Translations under genes and position numbers: made by a program | Shown: positions 39,401 through 48,476 of the stretch, one piece after another | Layout: each line of letters opens with the position of its first letter | Position numbering within the stretch: the stretch's first letter is position 1 | Notes under the pieces: generated by a model | The model's input: the letters and a program-made list of their open reading frames with translations, nothing else | Database searches by the model: none | What the model was told of the DNA's origin: nothing | Source of the DNA: Panagrolaimus kolymaensis | Taxonomy: Eukaryota > Nematoda > Chromadorea > Rhabditida > Panagrolaimidae | Direction: 5' to 3' | Assembly: GCA_028622995.1 (NCBI GenBank) | Contig: JAJQJQ010000024.1 | Coordinates: 2,480,001 to 2,544,000, forward strand | DNA: 64,000 nucleotides

Positions 39401-39837
39401 GGTTGCTCAGTTTTTAAATTTTCCATTTTCAACGTGTTCGACCAGTTTAAAAAAATATACCATTAAACTTACCGAAATGAAATAATAATGGATTTATTGG
39501 TTATTGAAGCAGCTGTAAATGCCGCGCATGTTTCTTCTTTAATTTCATCACATCCAACAGAAATTAATCGTTCAAACTAAAAAAAAGCGTTTCGTAAAAC
39601 AGTTAAATTTTATTTAAAAAAAAAATTTAAAAAAATCACCTGATTTTCTGGGAATAAATCATTCAAACATTTTTGTGGAGATAATGAAAATGCTGAAGCA
39701 GAAATAGGATACATATAATTTCGAGCAAGTTGGGCATCAAAGGTGATGACGGCATTTGTGAAGAAGGCAAAAGCCGCAACAACAAAAATTGAGAAATTAA
39801 TTATATTAAAATTCGCCATCAAAGAAAATACATACAT
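36403..39837 (-). CDS. Secreted class 3 (fungal-type) triacylglycerol lipase
   Basis: Five exons: 39837-39640, 39576-39473, 38788-38605, 38545-38300 and 36570-36403; 300 aa with all junctions in phase. A signal peptide is present (residues 7 to about 29 if the second Met at 39,819 is used, giving MANFNIINFSIFVVAAFAFF). The FRGS oxyanion-hole segment lies at residues 100-103 and spans the exon 2/3 junction. The nucleophile elbow GHSLG is at 165-169 (Ser167), the acid is Asp225 in HAHDIVPHLP, and the base is His240 or His241 in YQHHKSEIWF, which spans the last junction. The C-terminus YIECDEDESNACSD followed by SIEDHRSYYG is typical of nematode members. It should hydrolyse acylglycerols outside the cell. 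Intron 4 (1.7 kb) carries antisense CAGTTT motifs and a miniature hAT MITE. Confidence 0.92.
38202..38257. mobile_element. 56-bp miniature hAT-type MITE in a lipase intron
   Basis: Perfect 8-bp terminal inverted repeats TAGGGTTG and CAACCCTA enclose repeats of GGTAAATTTACC. The element is flanked by an 8-bp direct duplication CTTCAGAC at 38,194-38,201 and 38,258-38,265, the length made by hAT transposases. It lies 42 bp inside intron 4, next to the 3' end of lipase exon 4. No coding capacity; mobilised, if at all, by a transposase elsewhere. Confidence 0.8.
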
Positions 39838-41448
39838 TTTTTACTTTATTCCAGTTTTAATTGTTTTAACAATGGTTTACGTCTTTGACTTTATCAGTTT
39901 TTTTTCTTTCTTTTCATTAAATTTTTTTTGCTACCGAAAGAAAAAAAAGACAATCTTAAAAAATTTATTGAAGCAATCAATAAAATAATCAACTCTGCAA
40001 CAGGACTCCACAGTTAAAAAAAATCTAACAAGCAAAAATGCTCTATAAAAAATAAGAAAAAAACATGGATAAAAATCAAAGCAAACAATATCGCTTCTTT
40101 TTTTTTCATAATTTTTTACTCTGAATGAACAAAATAAAATTCATTCATTTTTTTTTCTTTCTTTCAAAAGCTTGGTTTATCAATTTTTTTCTAATTAAGA
40201 ATACCTTTTCCATGTTTGATATTCGCAGTGGCAGTGGAAGTGGAAGTGGAGAGATAGACATAAAAAAAAGAAGGGTTTCCTTCGTTCTTGGCAGCGCTGG
40301 CGGTTTACCGAAATCCTTCGGTTTTCGGTTTCGGTTAACCGAACCGAAACCGAAGCTTATCGGTTTTCGGTTTTTCGGTTTAAATCGAAAACCGAAATCC
40401 TCGATTTTCGGTTTTTCGGTTTATAAAATTTTTCGGTTTTCGGTTCGGTTTGAAATTCAAAATCGTTATTTTTTGGGATAAAATATTAGGTATTGCTTAA
40501 ATAATGCCTTTTTATGCATTATTAGCATGTTTGCTAACACTTTGGATAACAACTAGATACATTTTTCTATGAAAAACGAATTCGGTTTTTTCGGTTCGAA
40601 TCGGTGCACCGAACCGAAACCGAAGTTTCTCGGTTTTCGGTTTATCGGTTTGAACCGAAAACCGGGATACTTCGGTTTTCGATTTTCGGTTCGGTTCGGT
40701 TCACCGAAAACCGAACCGAAAATGCACCGAAAACCGAACCGAAAAACCGAAAACCGCCAGCGCTGGTTCTTGGTAAAAAAAATATTTATTATTAAAGTTT
40801 TCGTTGAATTTTTCCATCAAAAAAATATTATTTTCGTTTATGCATTTTTTTTGTTTAGTTTTTCTCGTTTTAATAAAAGAGATCATCGAAAATTTTTGTT
40901 ATTAGATTCATGGAAAACTTTTATATCCCACTATTTTTACAAGAAGGGTTGCCATATATTAATAAAAATGGATACTAAAAATATTCAAAAACGAAGTAGT
41001 GAATAAAGCTTCTAAAAAAACTATGTTATTGCTGCGCGTTAGCATATTTATATCGCTTCTTTTTTCGCAAGTGTTACGTCCAGCAGCTTCGAGAATACAA
41101 AACAAAAAAAATGAAAACCCATACTCGAAAAACATTCTTGGGAACCATTTTTTAATCCATCATTTTATTTATATGCGATGCCATCGATCAGCATCAAAAT
41201 TTAGAAGTAAGTAAATTTGTGCAACAAAAAAGTAAGTGTAAGCATTGAAACAAGAAAGAAAAAGTATCTTTGGATGGTTTGTTATAAAAATCGAATTTTA
41301 ACATTACAGATGCTACACAAAGCTAATTATACGGGAATAAATAAGATGGCAAAGAAGAATAAAAACAACAACAAAGATTTTATTTATAAATCACAAAGAA
41401 ATGATAAAACAAAGTAAATAAAAAACACGACAAACAAACAAAAAAAAA
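39838..41448. other. Intergenic spacer containing a hAT MITE
   Basis: Upstream region of the lipase gene and downstream region of the MATH-BTB-like gene. Apart from the 474-bp MITE and two last motif copies near 39,896 and 40,012 it holds only short open frames without protein-like composition. The motif array stops here and resumes at 46,194. Confidence 0.6.
40292..40765. mobile_element. hAT-type MITE with CGGTTTTCGG-rich interior
   Basis: The 474-bp element begins CAGCGCTGGCGGTTT and ends AAACCGCCAGCGCTG, a perfect 15-bp terminal inverted repeat. Both sides are flanked by the 8-bp duplication GTTCTTGG (40,284-40,291 and 40,766-40,773), diagnostic of hAT transposition. The interior consists of degenerate TTCGGTTTTCGG and CCGAAAACCGAA tracts that make the arms self-complementary, around a short AT-rich centre at about 40,480-40,570. 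It is non-autonomous: open frames through it merely read the repeat. Confidence 0.9.
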
Positions 41449-42777
41449 TCAAAATTCCATATCATTTTGAGCACAAAAAACTCTGCAGCGCTTTCGAAGA
41501 TCTTTCATTTCGTATTGTTCAGCCATTTTTAAACGAGTATGAACATTTTCAACAGTCATTGTTTGATCAAGTTTAGCAAGAGTAAGTGCCTGAAAATAGT
41601 AGCATTTTAGACAAGAAAGTATTAAAGAAAGAAAATCATTTACCATAAGTTGTTGGATATCATATTTATCTGCAATTCTGTAAAGTTCTTCAAACTCTTC
41701 AACATCAGTGATAATTCCATTTTCACAAAATTTAACCATTTGTCGAACAACATCAGGATCAAAGTCGATAATTTCAATAGAATTTTCAGATGATTCTTTC
41801 CAATCGTGATCAAACATTGCTTTGAAGACAGACGAACTTGCAGCCATAAATGGTTTACTTGTCTGAAAACATATGTATTTGAAAAGTAAAGATAGATAAC
41901 ATAAAACTTACTTCGATAGTATTTCCTTTGCATTTGATGGTAAACTTAACTGAAGGATCATCTTTCCATAGTTGCTTTAAGTTTTCGCTAACACTTTTCA
42001 TTTCCATTAAGGTTGAAGATGAGCATTGTCGAGTGGTAATAACATCAACATAAAGGCATAACTTTTTACAGTCTTTATCGATTGTGAATGCTAAAATTAA
42101 TAAAAATTAGATATTATCAATAACTCTTAACTCTTACAATTTCCTTCAACTTCTTCCTTTTGGTCAAGAAAATATCCATATTTGAATACACCAGGATTAG
42201 GATTGGTATCAATGTAAAATGATAAAGAATCAGGATTAAAAGGTTCTCCACTTCTATCACGAATAGCACCGCGATAAGGATGATCACGAACAGGATTACC
42301 GCGACGATAACCAAGATCACGATCAGGAGCACCAGGACGATTAGGAAGATCACGATCAGGAGCATCAGGACGATTAGGAATATCGCGATCAGGAGCACCA
42401 GGACGATTAGGAAGATCACGATCAAGAGCATCAGGACGATGAGGAAAATCACGATCAAGTGCACCGGGACGATAAGGAAGATCACGAACAAGACCAAGGC
42501 GATGATAAAGATAATTATCCATAAAATAATCGGGTCTACGACCTTTTCTGTTAAATATGAAAATTCCAGTATGTTTTGTGCCACTGTAAGGATCAATTGA
42601 TGTCATAACCGGACTACATAATCCATTTGCAGCAAGTTGTAAAAAATCATCATGGGCACTAATATCGAGATTCCATACGAACATCTTCTTAATACGAACA
42701 ACCTGAAAATAATAATAATAATAAATTAAAGTATATTATAATGAACTTACTTGAGATTTAGCAGAAGTCGAAGACAT
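41449..42777 (-). CDS. MATH-BTB-like protein with an 11-residue repeat insertion
   Basis: Five exons: 42777-42751, 42702-42138, 42090-41912, 41862-41644 and 41589-41449; 376 aa, phases agree. The C-terminal half is a BTB/POZ domain: VKFTIKCKGNTIETSKPFMA, ASSSVFKAMF, a central acidic helix region and IADKYDIQQLM, followed by a BACK-like end. The N-terminal half has the layout of a MATH-type sandwich (VVRIKKMFVWNLDIS near the start; LCLYVDVI near the end) but is interrupted by about 90 residues of RPGAPDRDLPN-type repeats. MATH-BTB proteins are substrate adaptors of cullin-3 ubiquitin ligases and are expanded in nematodes. The MATH assignment is tentative, the BTB is secure. Introns are 45-51 bp, without CAGTTT motifs. 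Confidence 0.88.
42285..42495 (-). repeat. 33-bp coding minisatellite in the BTB gene
   Basis: Inside exon 2, units of about 33 bp encode RPDAPDRDLPN and close variants (RPGALDRDFPH, RPGAPDRDIPN), roughly six to seven units in tandem. Since the unit length is a multiple of three, copy-number change keeps the frame. Confidence 0.85.
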
Positions 42778-43120
42778 GTTGCTGTAATAAATCTTGAAAA
42801 ACCCAATAAACAAATGAACGATAAAGTTTACGTTGAAAGTTTTCAAGGACGTATCAAAAAACTTTTTTACAAAAAATGATTAACAAAAAACAACGAAACA
42901 AAGATTCTACCAAGCGGTACAAGATTTTCTTCGCAAGAGTTAGTAAATTTGAAATATCTCTAGCGAGTAAGCTTGTTATTGGGCGAAGTCGGGAGAGAAG
43001 CTTTTTGTTTTAGGAAATGTAAATTGAGTCATTTTGATGTAAATAGAAATACGTTAATATTTATTTATTAATAAAAGAAATACATACAAACAAATGTAAA
43101 AAAAAGTTATAAACATGAAT

Positions 43121-44668
43121 TCATTCAATAGTAGTTTTCTTTGAAGCTTGTTTACTTTTTGTTTTTTCTTCGGATGCTTCATCTTTCTTTGACTTTTCAC
43201 TTTTGTCACTTCCTTTAGTTGATGGCTTTGATTTTCTTTTATCCTTTATTGTTGTCTTGGTTATTGGTTTGGTAGTACTTGGAGCTTTCAAAACTACTGA
43301 TTCTGTTGTTGTTGAAGCAACTGGAGCAGCAGCAGATACAGATAGAGGAGGTGGTGGTAACAGTTTTGGAACATCCTTGACTTTCTTTTTACTTTTTGCA
43401 ACTGACGATTGTTTGATTGAAGCATTATTGTTGGCTTTTTTCTTTTGAGATGCTTCCTTTTTTGGTTGTTGTTGTATTCCTTCAACTTGATTGTTCTCTT
43501 CAATTTTTGGTTGTTGTTGTTCTTTGAATTTTCTTGCTTTCTTTACTTTTCTTTCAAAATAGCACCAATACCTGAAAATACAATAAGCATGAGTGAAAAT
43601 GAACATCAACTAATAAACGAGGGAATTAGAAGTTAGTAGTAGCTATTTAACGCCATTGCAAAGTTATAAACTTGTACGAGAAATAAAATTACCCAATAGC
43701 AAATACAGGAATAATCAAAATGATGATAACAATGATGAGAATAATCCACCAGTAATTTCCCATAAATCCCGCATCTGCTACATTTGTTGAACTTGGTATG
43801 GCATTTGAAAGAGTAGTCGAAGGATGGATTGTCGATGTGGTAGTTGTTACTGGTTTCTTGATTATAGCATCTTTCTAAAAACGTAAGTTTAGAAAAGGAA
43901 TGAATGAAAATGGAAAGAAGCATACAATTTTGATTGGACACGATGAATCAGCTTTGATAACTTGAAGTTTGATATTTCCATCTTTGTCGAATTTCGGATT
44001 ACAGCTGGCAAAAAATTCAGCCATAAATACAAAATCCGCTTTAGGATGCTTCATCACATATTCATGGCATTCAGAAAGCAGAGATTTTTTTAAATTTGTA
44101 TCTAAAGCAAAATATCCAAGAGTTCATTCTTTCAAAATCTTTGACTTACTATTATCTAACCTAATATTATCTTCATCAGCTATAATCTTTACTCCGCATT
44201 GAGATGGATCAGAACATAATTTAGCAGCTTCATCATTAATTTGGCCAACTTCAGCTTTATAGCAAATACGGAATCTGAAAAATGAAAAAGCATAATGAGT
44301 CGTGATTAAAGAAATAAACAACAAACTTACTCCCCAGTGCAATTAATGGGACAAACATCAAAAGTTAATGATCCAGTGGAAATTGTAAGTTCGATATCAC
44401 CATGTCCAATGAAACCAACAGTACCATTTTCTTCTTCAGTTGCAATTAAACTTCCAGCATTACCAACATGGGATGCAATATTTTCAATAGCAGCAGTTTT
44501 ACCATTTGATGAAATTGATGAGAGAGAAGAATCCTTCAAATCCAGATAATTATGTCGTTGTACTCTTAAACCAATATTACATTCAACAACAGGAAACAAA
44601 GGTAACACAGCAGCAAAAAGAAATAATAATAATTTGATGGAACTGCAGCAACCAACTTTCATCATCAT
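43121..44668 (-). CDS. Type I membrane protein with Lys-rich cytoplasmic tail
   Basis: Five exons: 44668-44331, 44274-44150, 44101-43926, 43874-43693 and 43571-43121; 423 aa, all phases consistent. The start at 44,668 is chosen because it begins a clean signal peptide (MMMKVGCC then LLLFLFAAVLPLF); an upstream ATG at 44,725 would only add 19 polar residues. The ectodomain of about 220 residues has scattered cysteines (CPINC, ICYKAE, LCSDPSQC, SECHEY) and a Thr/Ser-rich stem, followed by one transmembrane helix (WWIILIIVIIILIIPVFAIG, about residues 255-275) that spans the last junction. The cytoplasmic tail of about 145 residues is Lys/Ser/Gln-rich with a poly-Pro patch (LLPPPPLS). I do not recognise the ectodomain; receptor or surface antigen are both possible. 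Introns are 48-121 bp. Confidence 0.83.
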
Positions 44669-45022
44669 TGTTTTTGTTTGTTTGAATGAATGAAAAAATG
44701 AAGAAAAGCGATTGCGAGAAAGCAAAAACTATGGAAAAAAGTAAAAACGCAACATGCAAAATTTAATGGGTTTTCCCAAGCTTTTGTGAAACAACTTTAG
44801 CTTGTCTTTTTTGAGGATAGCTAGCTAATACGCCTGCTTGTATCTTCAATATACTAACAAAAAAGTTTGCGCTAACCCTAATAAAAAACACACATTAATT
44901 TTGGTTCAAAAAAGGTTTATAAAAATCAGAAAACAAAAACAACAAAAGCAAAGTAAAAATGTACGTTCAAAATTAAAACTAAAAAACAATAAAAGCGAAA
45001 TCAAAGATTTTGTTTAATTTAT

Positions 45023-45689
45023 TCATTCATCTTCATCATCAATTTCAATATATTCGAGATCATCAGCATCTTCATCGGCTTCATCAAGATGCTCAGGTTC
45101 TAATTTGGAATAAACGATTAAATCCCGATTCATTTGAGCTTCTTCTTCATCAGTGAAATCAGAAGGTAAATTCATAAAATATCGTAATTCATCCACGGTT
45201 TTTCCTTTGCACCATAAATTCAAGCAATAACATCCAGCATCAATGAGTCGAGGCATATTCAAGTAATTTGCAGCACATAAAACTTCCATTAACTTTTCGT
45301 TTGACAATTTTGATAATAGTTTCATTTCCCATTCATCTTTTGATGGTTGATTTGTTGCTGCATCAATCGTTGATAAAGGAACATAAGTTGGAGAATTTTT
45401 GAAATAATCACAAAATTTTATGAGAATTGGAAGTATCGAACTTGAAACTTGAAATAATTCTAATTTGATTGGTTCATTTTCATTCGATGGTTGATGATCA
45501 AAATCTGAAAAAATCACAAAATGTGAGTTAGAAACCATTAAACAAAAACTTACTTGTAGCATCAGTTAAAAGGATAGATTCTTTGATGAAAGCATAATCA
45601 ACGATGAAAGAATTTCTATTTTCAGTGATGAGTTCAAATTTAGAAGAATTCTTTTGAGTTGGCGAAACATCAATCATTTCATAATCCAT
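45023..45689 (-). CDS. Divergent SKP1-like protein
   Basis: Two exons: 45689-45554 and 45504-45023; 205 aa, junction phase 1. The order of elements follows SKP1: an N-terminal POZ-like half (MDYEMIDVSPTQ, IVDYAFIKESILL), a middle LPILIKFCDYFKNSP segment corresponding to the ILKKVIEWC region, then ANYLNMPRLIDAGC, GKTVDELRYFMNLPSDFTDE and an acidic C-terminus. SKP1 proteins link cullin-1 to F-box proteins; nematodes have many divergent SKR copies. A TTTCTTTAG lies 18 bp before the ATG and may be a trans-splice acceptor. The 46-bp end patch of Asp/Glu codons is longer than in canonical SKP1. Identity is good at family level, function as a real adaptor untested. Confidence 0.85.
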
Positions 45690-46896
45690 ATCCAAGTTTT
45701 TTGGCTAAAGAAAATGCAAACGATAAACAGCAATAAAATTGATAATAATTGCAGCCGACGAAGATGAAAAAGATGAGAAAGTTGCAAGAAAGTTTGTGAA
45801 AAAAAATTTGATGAGTTTGGAAAAAGAAGCAAAGTGAAAAAAGCTTTCTTTCAAAGACAAAAAAAAATGAAGGATGCCTTCAAAGACAAAATCCGGGTCA
45901 AATTGGCGCCATTTATTTTTAGGGCTTTTTTCATGAAATGCGTTTCTTTTTTTTTTGTTCAATAAAAAAACGAAAAAGTCGCGGTGAAGATTATTAATTT
46001 TTTAAATTAATATGCATATTTGAATATTTTGCTAAAATCTCTACCAAAAAGATATGTTTTTTTAACACTTTTGAAGCTAAAGCTCTCATACATTTTTTTC
46101 TAAGAAAATAGTTGTAAAAGAAATTGGTGATTTTATTGTTTAGTAAAATTAAAAATCAAAAATGTGATTACCTTGACTTTTCTTATTTCGATGCAGTTTA
46201 TAGCCTTTTTTTAATTACTTGATTTTGTGGTTATGGCATTAAAGCAGGCAGCTTGTCTACAATTTTTGGCTTGAAAGATTTTTTTTTGAAAATAAATTTC
46301 ATTCGAAGTTTTTATTAATTCAAAATGCAGATGTTAAAATTTTTGATTGGAAGTGGAACAACAATTCTTCACCGAAACAACAAATAAAGAACACAGTTTA
46401 ATTTTATTTTTTACCATACTTTTCCTTTTCAAATTTTGATAATTTTTTATTCATAGAAATTCAAAATTGAAAAACATTTTATTTTTCGAATTCAGTTTTA
46501 TAATATCTTTAACCTTTCAGCCTTTTGAGTTTTTGTACTCAAAGGAAAAGCTTTTTAACTTTTTTTTCTTCTTCACCCTATCAATCACCTCTCTCAGTTT
46601 ATTGAACATCCAAAAAGAAAAAAATTTGGACACCAATTTTATATAATTTTTTGTTAGATAATAAAAAACACAAGTAGCAATCAAATAAAATATATTTTAT
46701 TGTATATGCGTTGTTATAATGAGTAATCATACAAACATAGACATTTGACATTCAATAAAAAAAATTATCAGTTTTTTTATGGAAACACATGTACTTTGTG
46801 GACATTAATTACCCGGAGAATTAAAAACAAAATAAATAAACATTACACAGTTTTTTTTTCTTTTTAAAAGAAAAGGGGCATTTGGAACATAGATAT
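45690..46896. other. SKP1-like promoter and spacer; motif block 4 begins
   Basis: About 210-225 bp upstream of the SKP1-like start is TTGGCGCCATTT (45,904-45,915), an E2F-like sequence. Plus-oriented CAGTTT copies restart at 46,194 and occur again near 46,394, 46,494, 46,596, 46,770 and 46,848. No gene seen. Confidence 0.5.
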
Positions 46897-48476
46897 TCAG
46901 TTTTGTTCAGAAAAACGAATTTGTGCAACAACGCATGCAATTTCTTCATGCTTTGAATCTTGATTATAATCAAACATGCGTACTTCAAGTTGATATGGTT
47001 TCTGAAAGAAAAAATGGAATTTTTTTTAGATGTATTCAGTTTTATTATTAAATTTTTTAAAGAAAAATCAATCATAGAATTTATAAAAGCCAATTATGTT
47101 AACTCAGTTTTTTTTCTCCATAAAATTCTATTTTGTGAAAGATTTTGGGTCTTCTTCAGTTTAGCAGGGAAGCATATTTCAAAAAAAAATTTAAGCTGAA
47201 ATTAATTTACGTTATTGTCAAAAACTTTTTAAAAAAATTTTTTTAATATGCTTCCCAGCTAAACTGAAGAAAGTCCAAGATTTTTACTGGGAGTTACAGA
47301 ACGAAACTTTTTACATGGATTACAGTTTTTTTTTTGCGTTTGCTTGGGAATTTGTAAAAAAAAACGTTATTAATACTAAGAATTCCATTTTTTTTTTCTC
47401 GCTGGAAACCCCGAGATGCAGTTTTAATATTTTCCTTTAAAAAAAATTAACTTACATTAGCTGCAAGAGTATTAATAATTTGTGCAAATCCTGAAAGATC
47501 TAAAGATAATTTAAGATCGAGATCTCCAGTTTGAAGAGGGCAATTATGAGCAAACTCGCAACCATCAATATCATTCAAAAGACCAAAAGTTGGGATTTCA
47601 GACCATTTACAATCTCCAGAAAGCCAATCAACGCCATATTGAAGAATTTTAACTTTAACTTTATTATCAGTGTAAACTACGCCATTATTTACACTAATCA
47701 AATCAAGAACCATAGCTTTACGAGGATCAATGGGATACATGGGATTTCCATTGCCATCATAAACTTTGGAATCTTTTACCATTAATGGCCAAGCTAAAAA
47801 AAATTAAGGTAATTTTTAAGAAACTCAGTTTTTTAGGCCTCAAAAAAAGTACTCAGTTTAAATAATAAAAACTTTTAATATCCATTTTAATCTTCGACTA
47901 CGAAAAAAATTGTTGTGACAGTTTATAAAAAGATTTTTAAATTTTTTCCTATCCACCGACATTTTTATTTGCGACTATGATTATCTGTAGAAAGTTGCCC
48001 TTCCCTTATTGATGGTAAAAAAATATGCAGTTTTATATTTATTTTACTTTATTGAATACTCAAAAATATCTAATCTGGAACGTTTCATTGTCAACAGTTT
48101 TAAATTTTTTTTAAATAACGTCCAATTTTTATGGTAATATTTTTCTTTAAATAACAGTTTATTTTTACACTCAAATAAAATGAAACATATTTTTGTTCAT
48201 GATTTCTTCAAAGATCAGTTTTTTTTTTCCATAATGAAAATTCTTTTTCAGTTTAATCATACTGTAATTTTTTCCTGCCCAAATAAATCCTTTTAACCCA
48301 TTTAAAAAATCCAACTTACTTCCATCACAATTAAATGTATGAATTTTGGTATCGGTTCCATTAGGGAAATCACAAGTTTTTAAATTGTGAAGTGGAATTG
48401 CTGATCCATTTTCAACTAGCATCAAAACGACAACAGCAACAGCTACAACAACAAAGCAAGAAAGTTTTTTGAACAT
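46897..48476 (-). CDS. Secreted ML-domain (MD-2-related/NPC2-like) lipid-binding protein
   Basis: Three exons: 48476-48320, 47793-47456 and 47001-46897; 199 aa, phases 1 and 0. A strong signal peptide (MFKKLSCF then VVVAVAVVVLMLV, cleavage near residue 26) precedes an ML fold: IHTFNCDG at its start, Trp-Pro-Leu strand, WLSGDCKWSEIP, CEFAHNCPLQTGDLDLKLSL and the final strands YQLEVRMFDYN and EIACVVAQIRF. ML proteins bind sterols or other lipids outside the cell or in lysosomes. The exon 1 donor GGAA-GTAAGT was chosen over read-through because exon 2 then continues in frame. Oddity: the stop codon TGA at 46,897-46,899 lies inside an antisense CAGTTT copy. Introns 1 and 2 (526 and 454 bp) carry further copies and an inverted repeat. 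Confidence 0.85.
47141..47283. repeat. Imperfect inverted repeat carrying the CAGTTT motif
   Basis: Arms 47,141-47,180 and 47,245-47,283 are reverse complements over about 37-40 bp with a few mismatches; the core TTCTTCAGTTTAGC and GGGAAGCATAT is repeated in opposite sense. The spacer is about 64 bp of A- and T-runs. It lies in intron 2 of the ML gene and places one CAGTTT in each orientation, one of the rare reversed copies in this block. Confidence 0.85.

Larger units (their letters stand above)
31414..40020 (+). repeat. CAGTTT-motif array, block 3 (plus orientation)
   Basis: Plus-oriented copies resume at 31,414 and continue through the introns of the 30.3-32.8 kb gene, the spacer 32,829-36,402, and the long lipase introns, the last clear ones being at about 39,896 and 40,012. 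All genes inside the block are on the minus strand, so the motif is antisense to them. AAACTG in the other direction is essentially missing. Confidence 0.8.

Noticed and set aside
40125..41006. Open frames rich in Gly, Phe, Arg, Lys and Pro
   Set aside because: They translate the CGGTTTTCGG repeats of the hAT MITE.
42117..42600. Hydrophobic Ile/Val-rich frames over the minisatellite
   Set aside because: Alternative frames of the 33-bp repeat; only the RPDAPDRDLPN frame joins the BTB exons in phase.
43203..43448. Plus-strand frame opposite the membrane-protein tail
   Set aside because: Antisense shadow of a Lys/Ser/Thr-rich coding exon.
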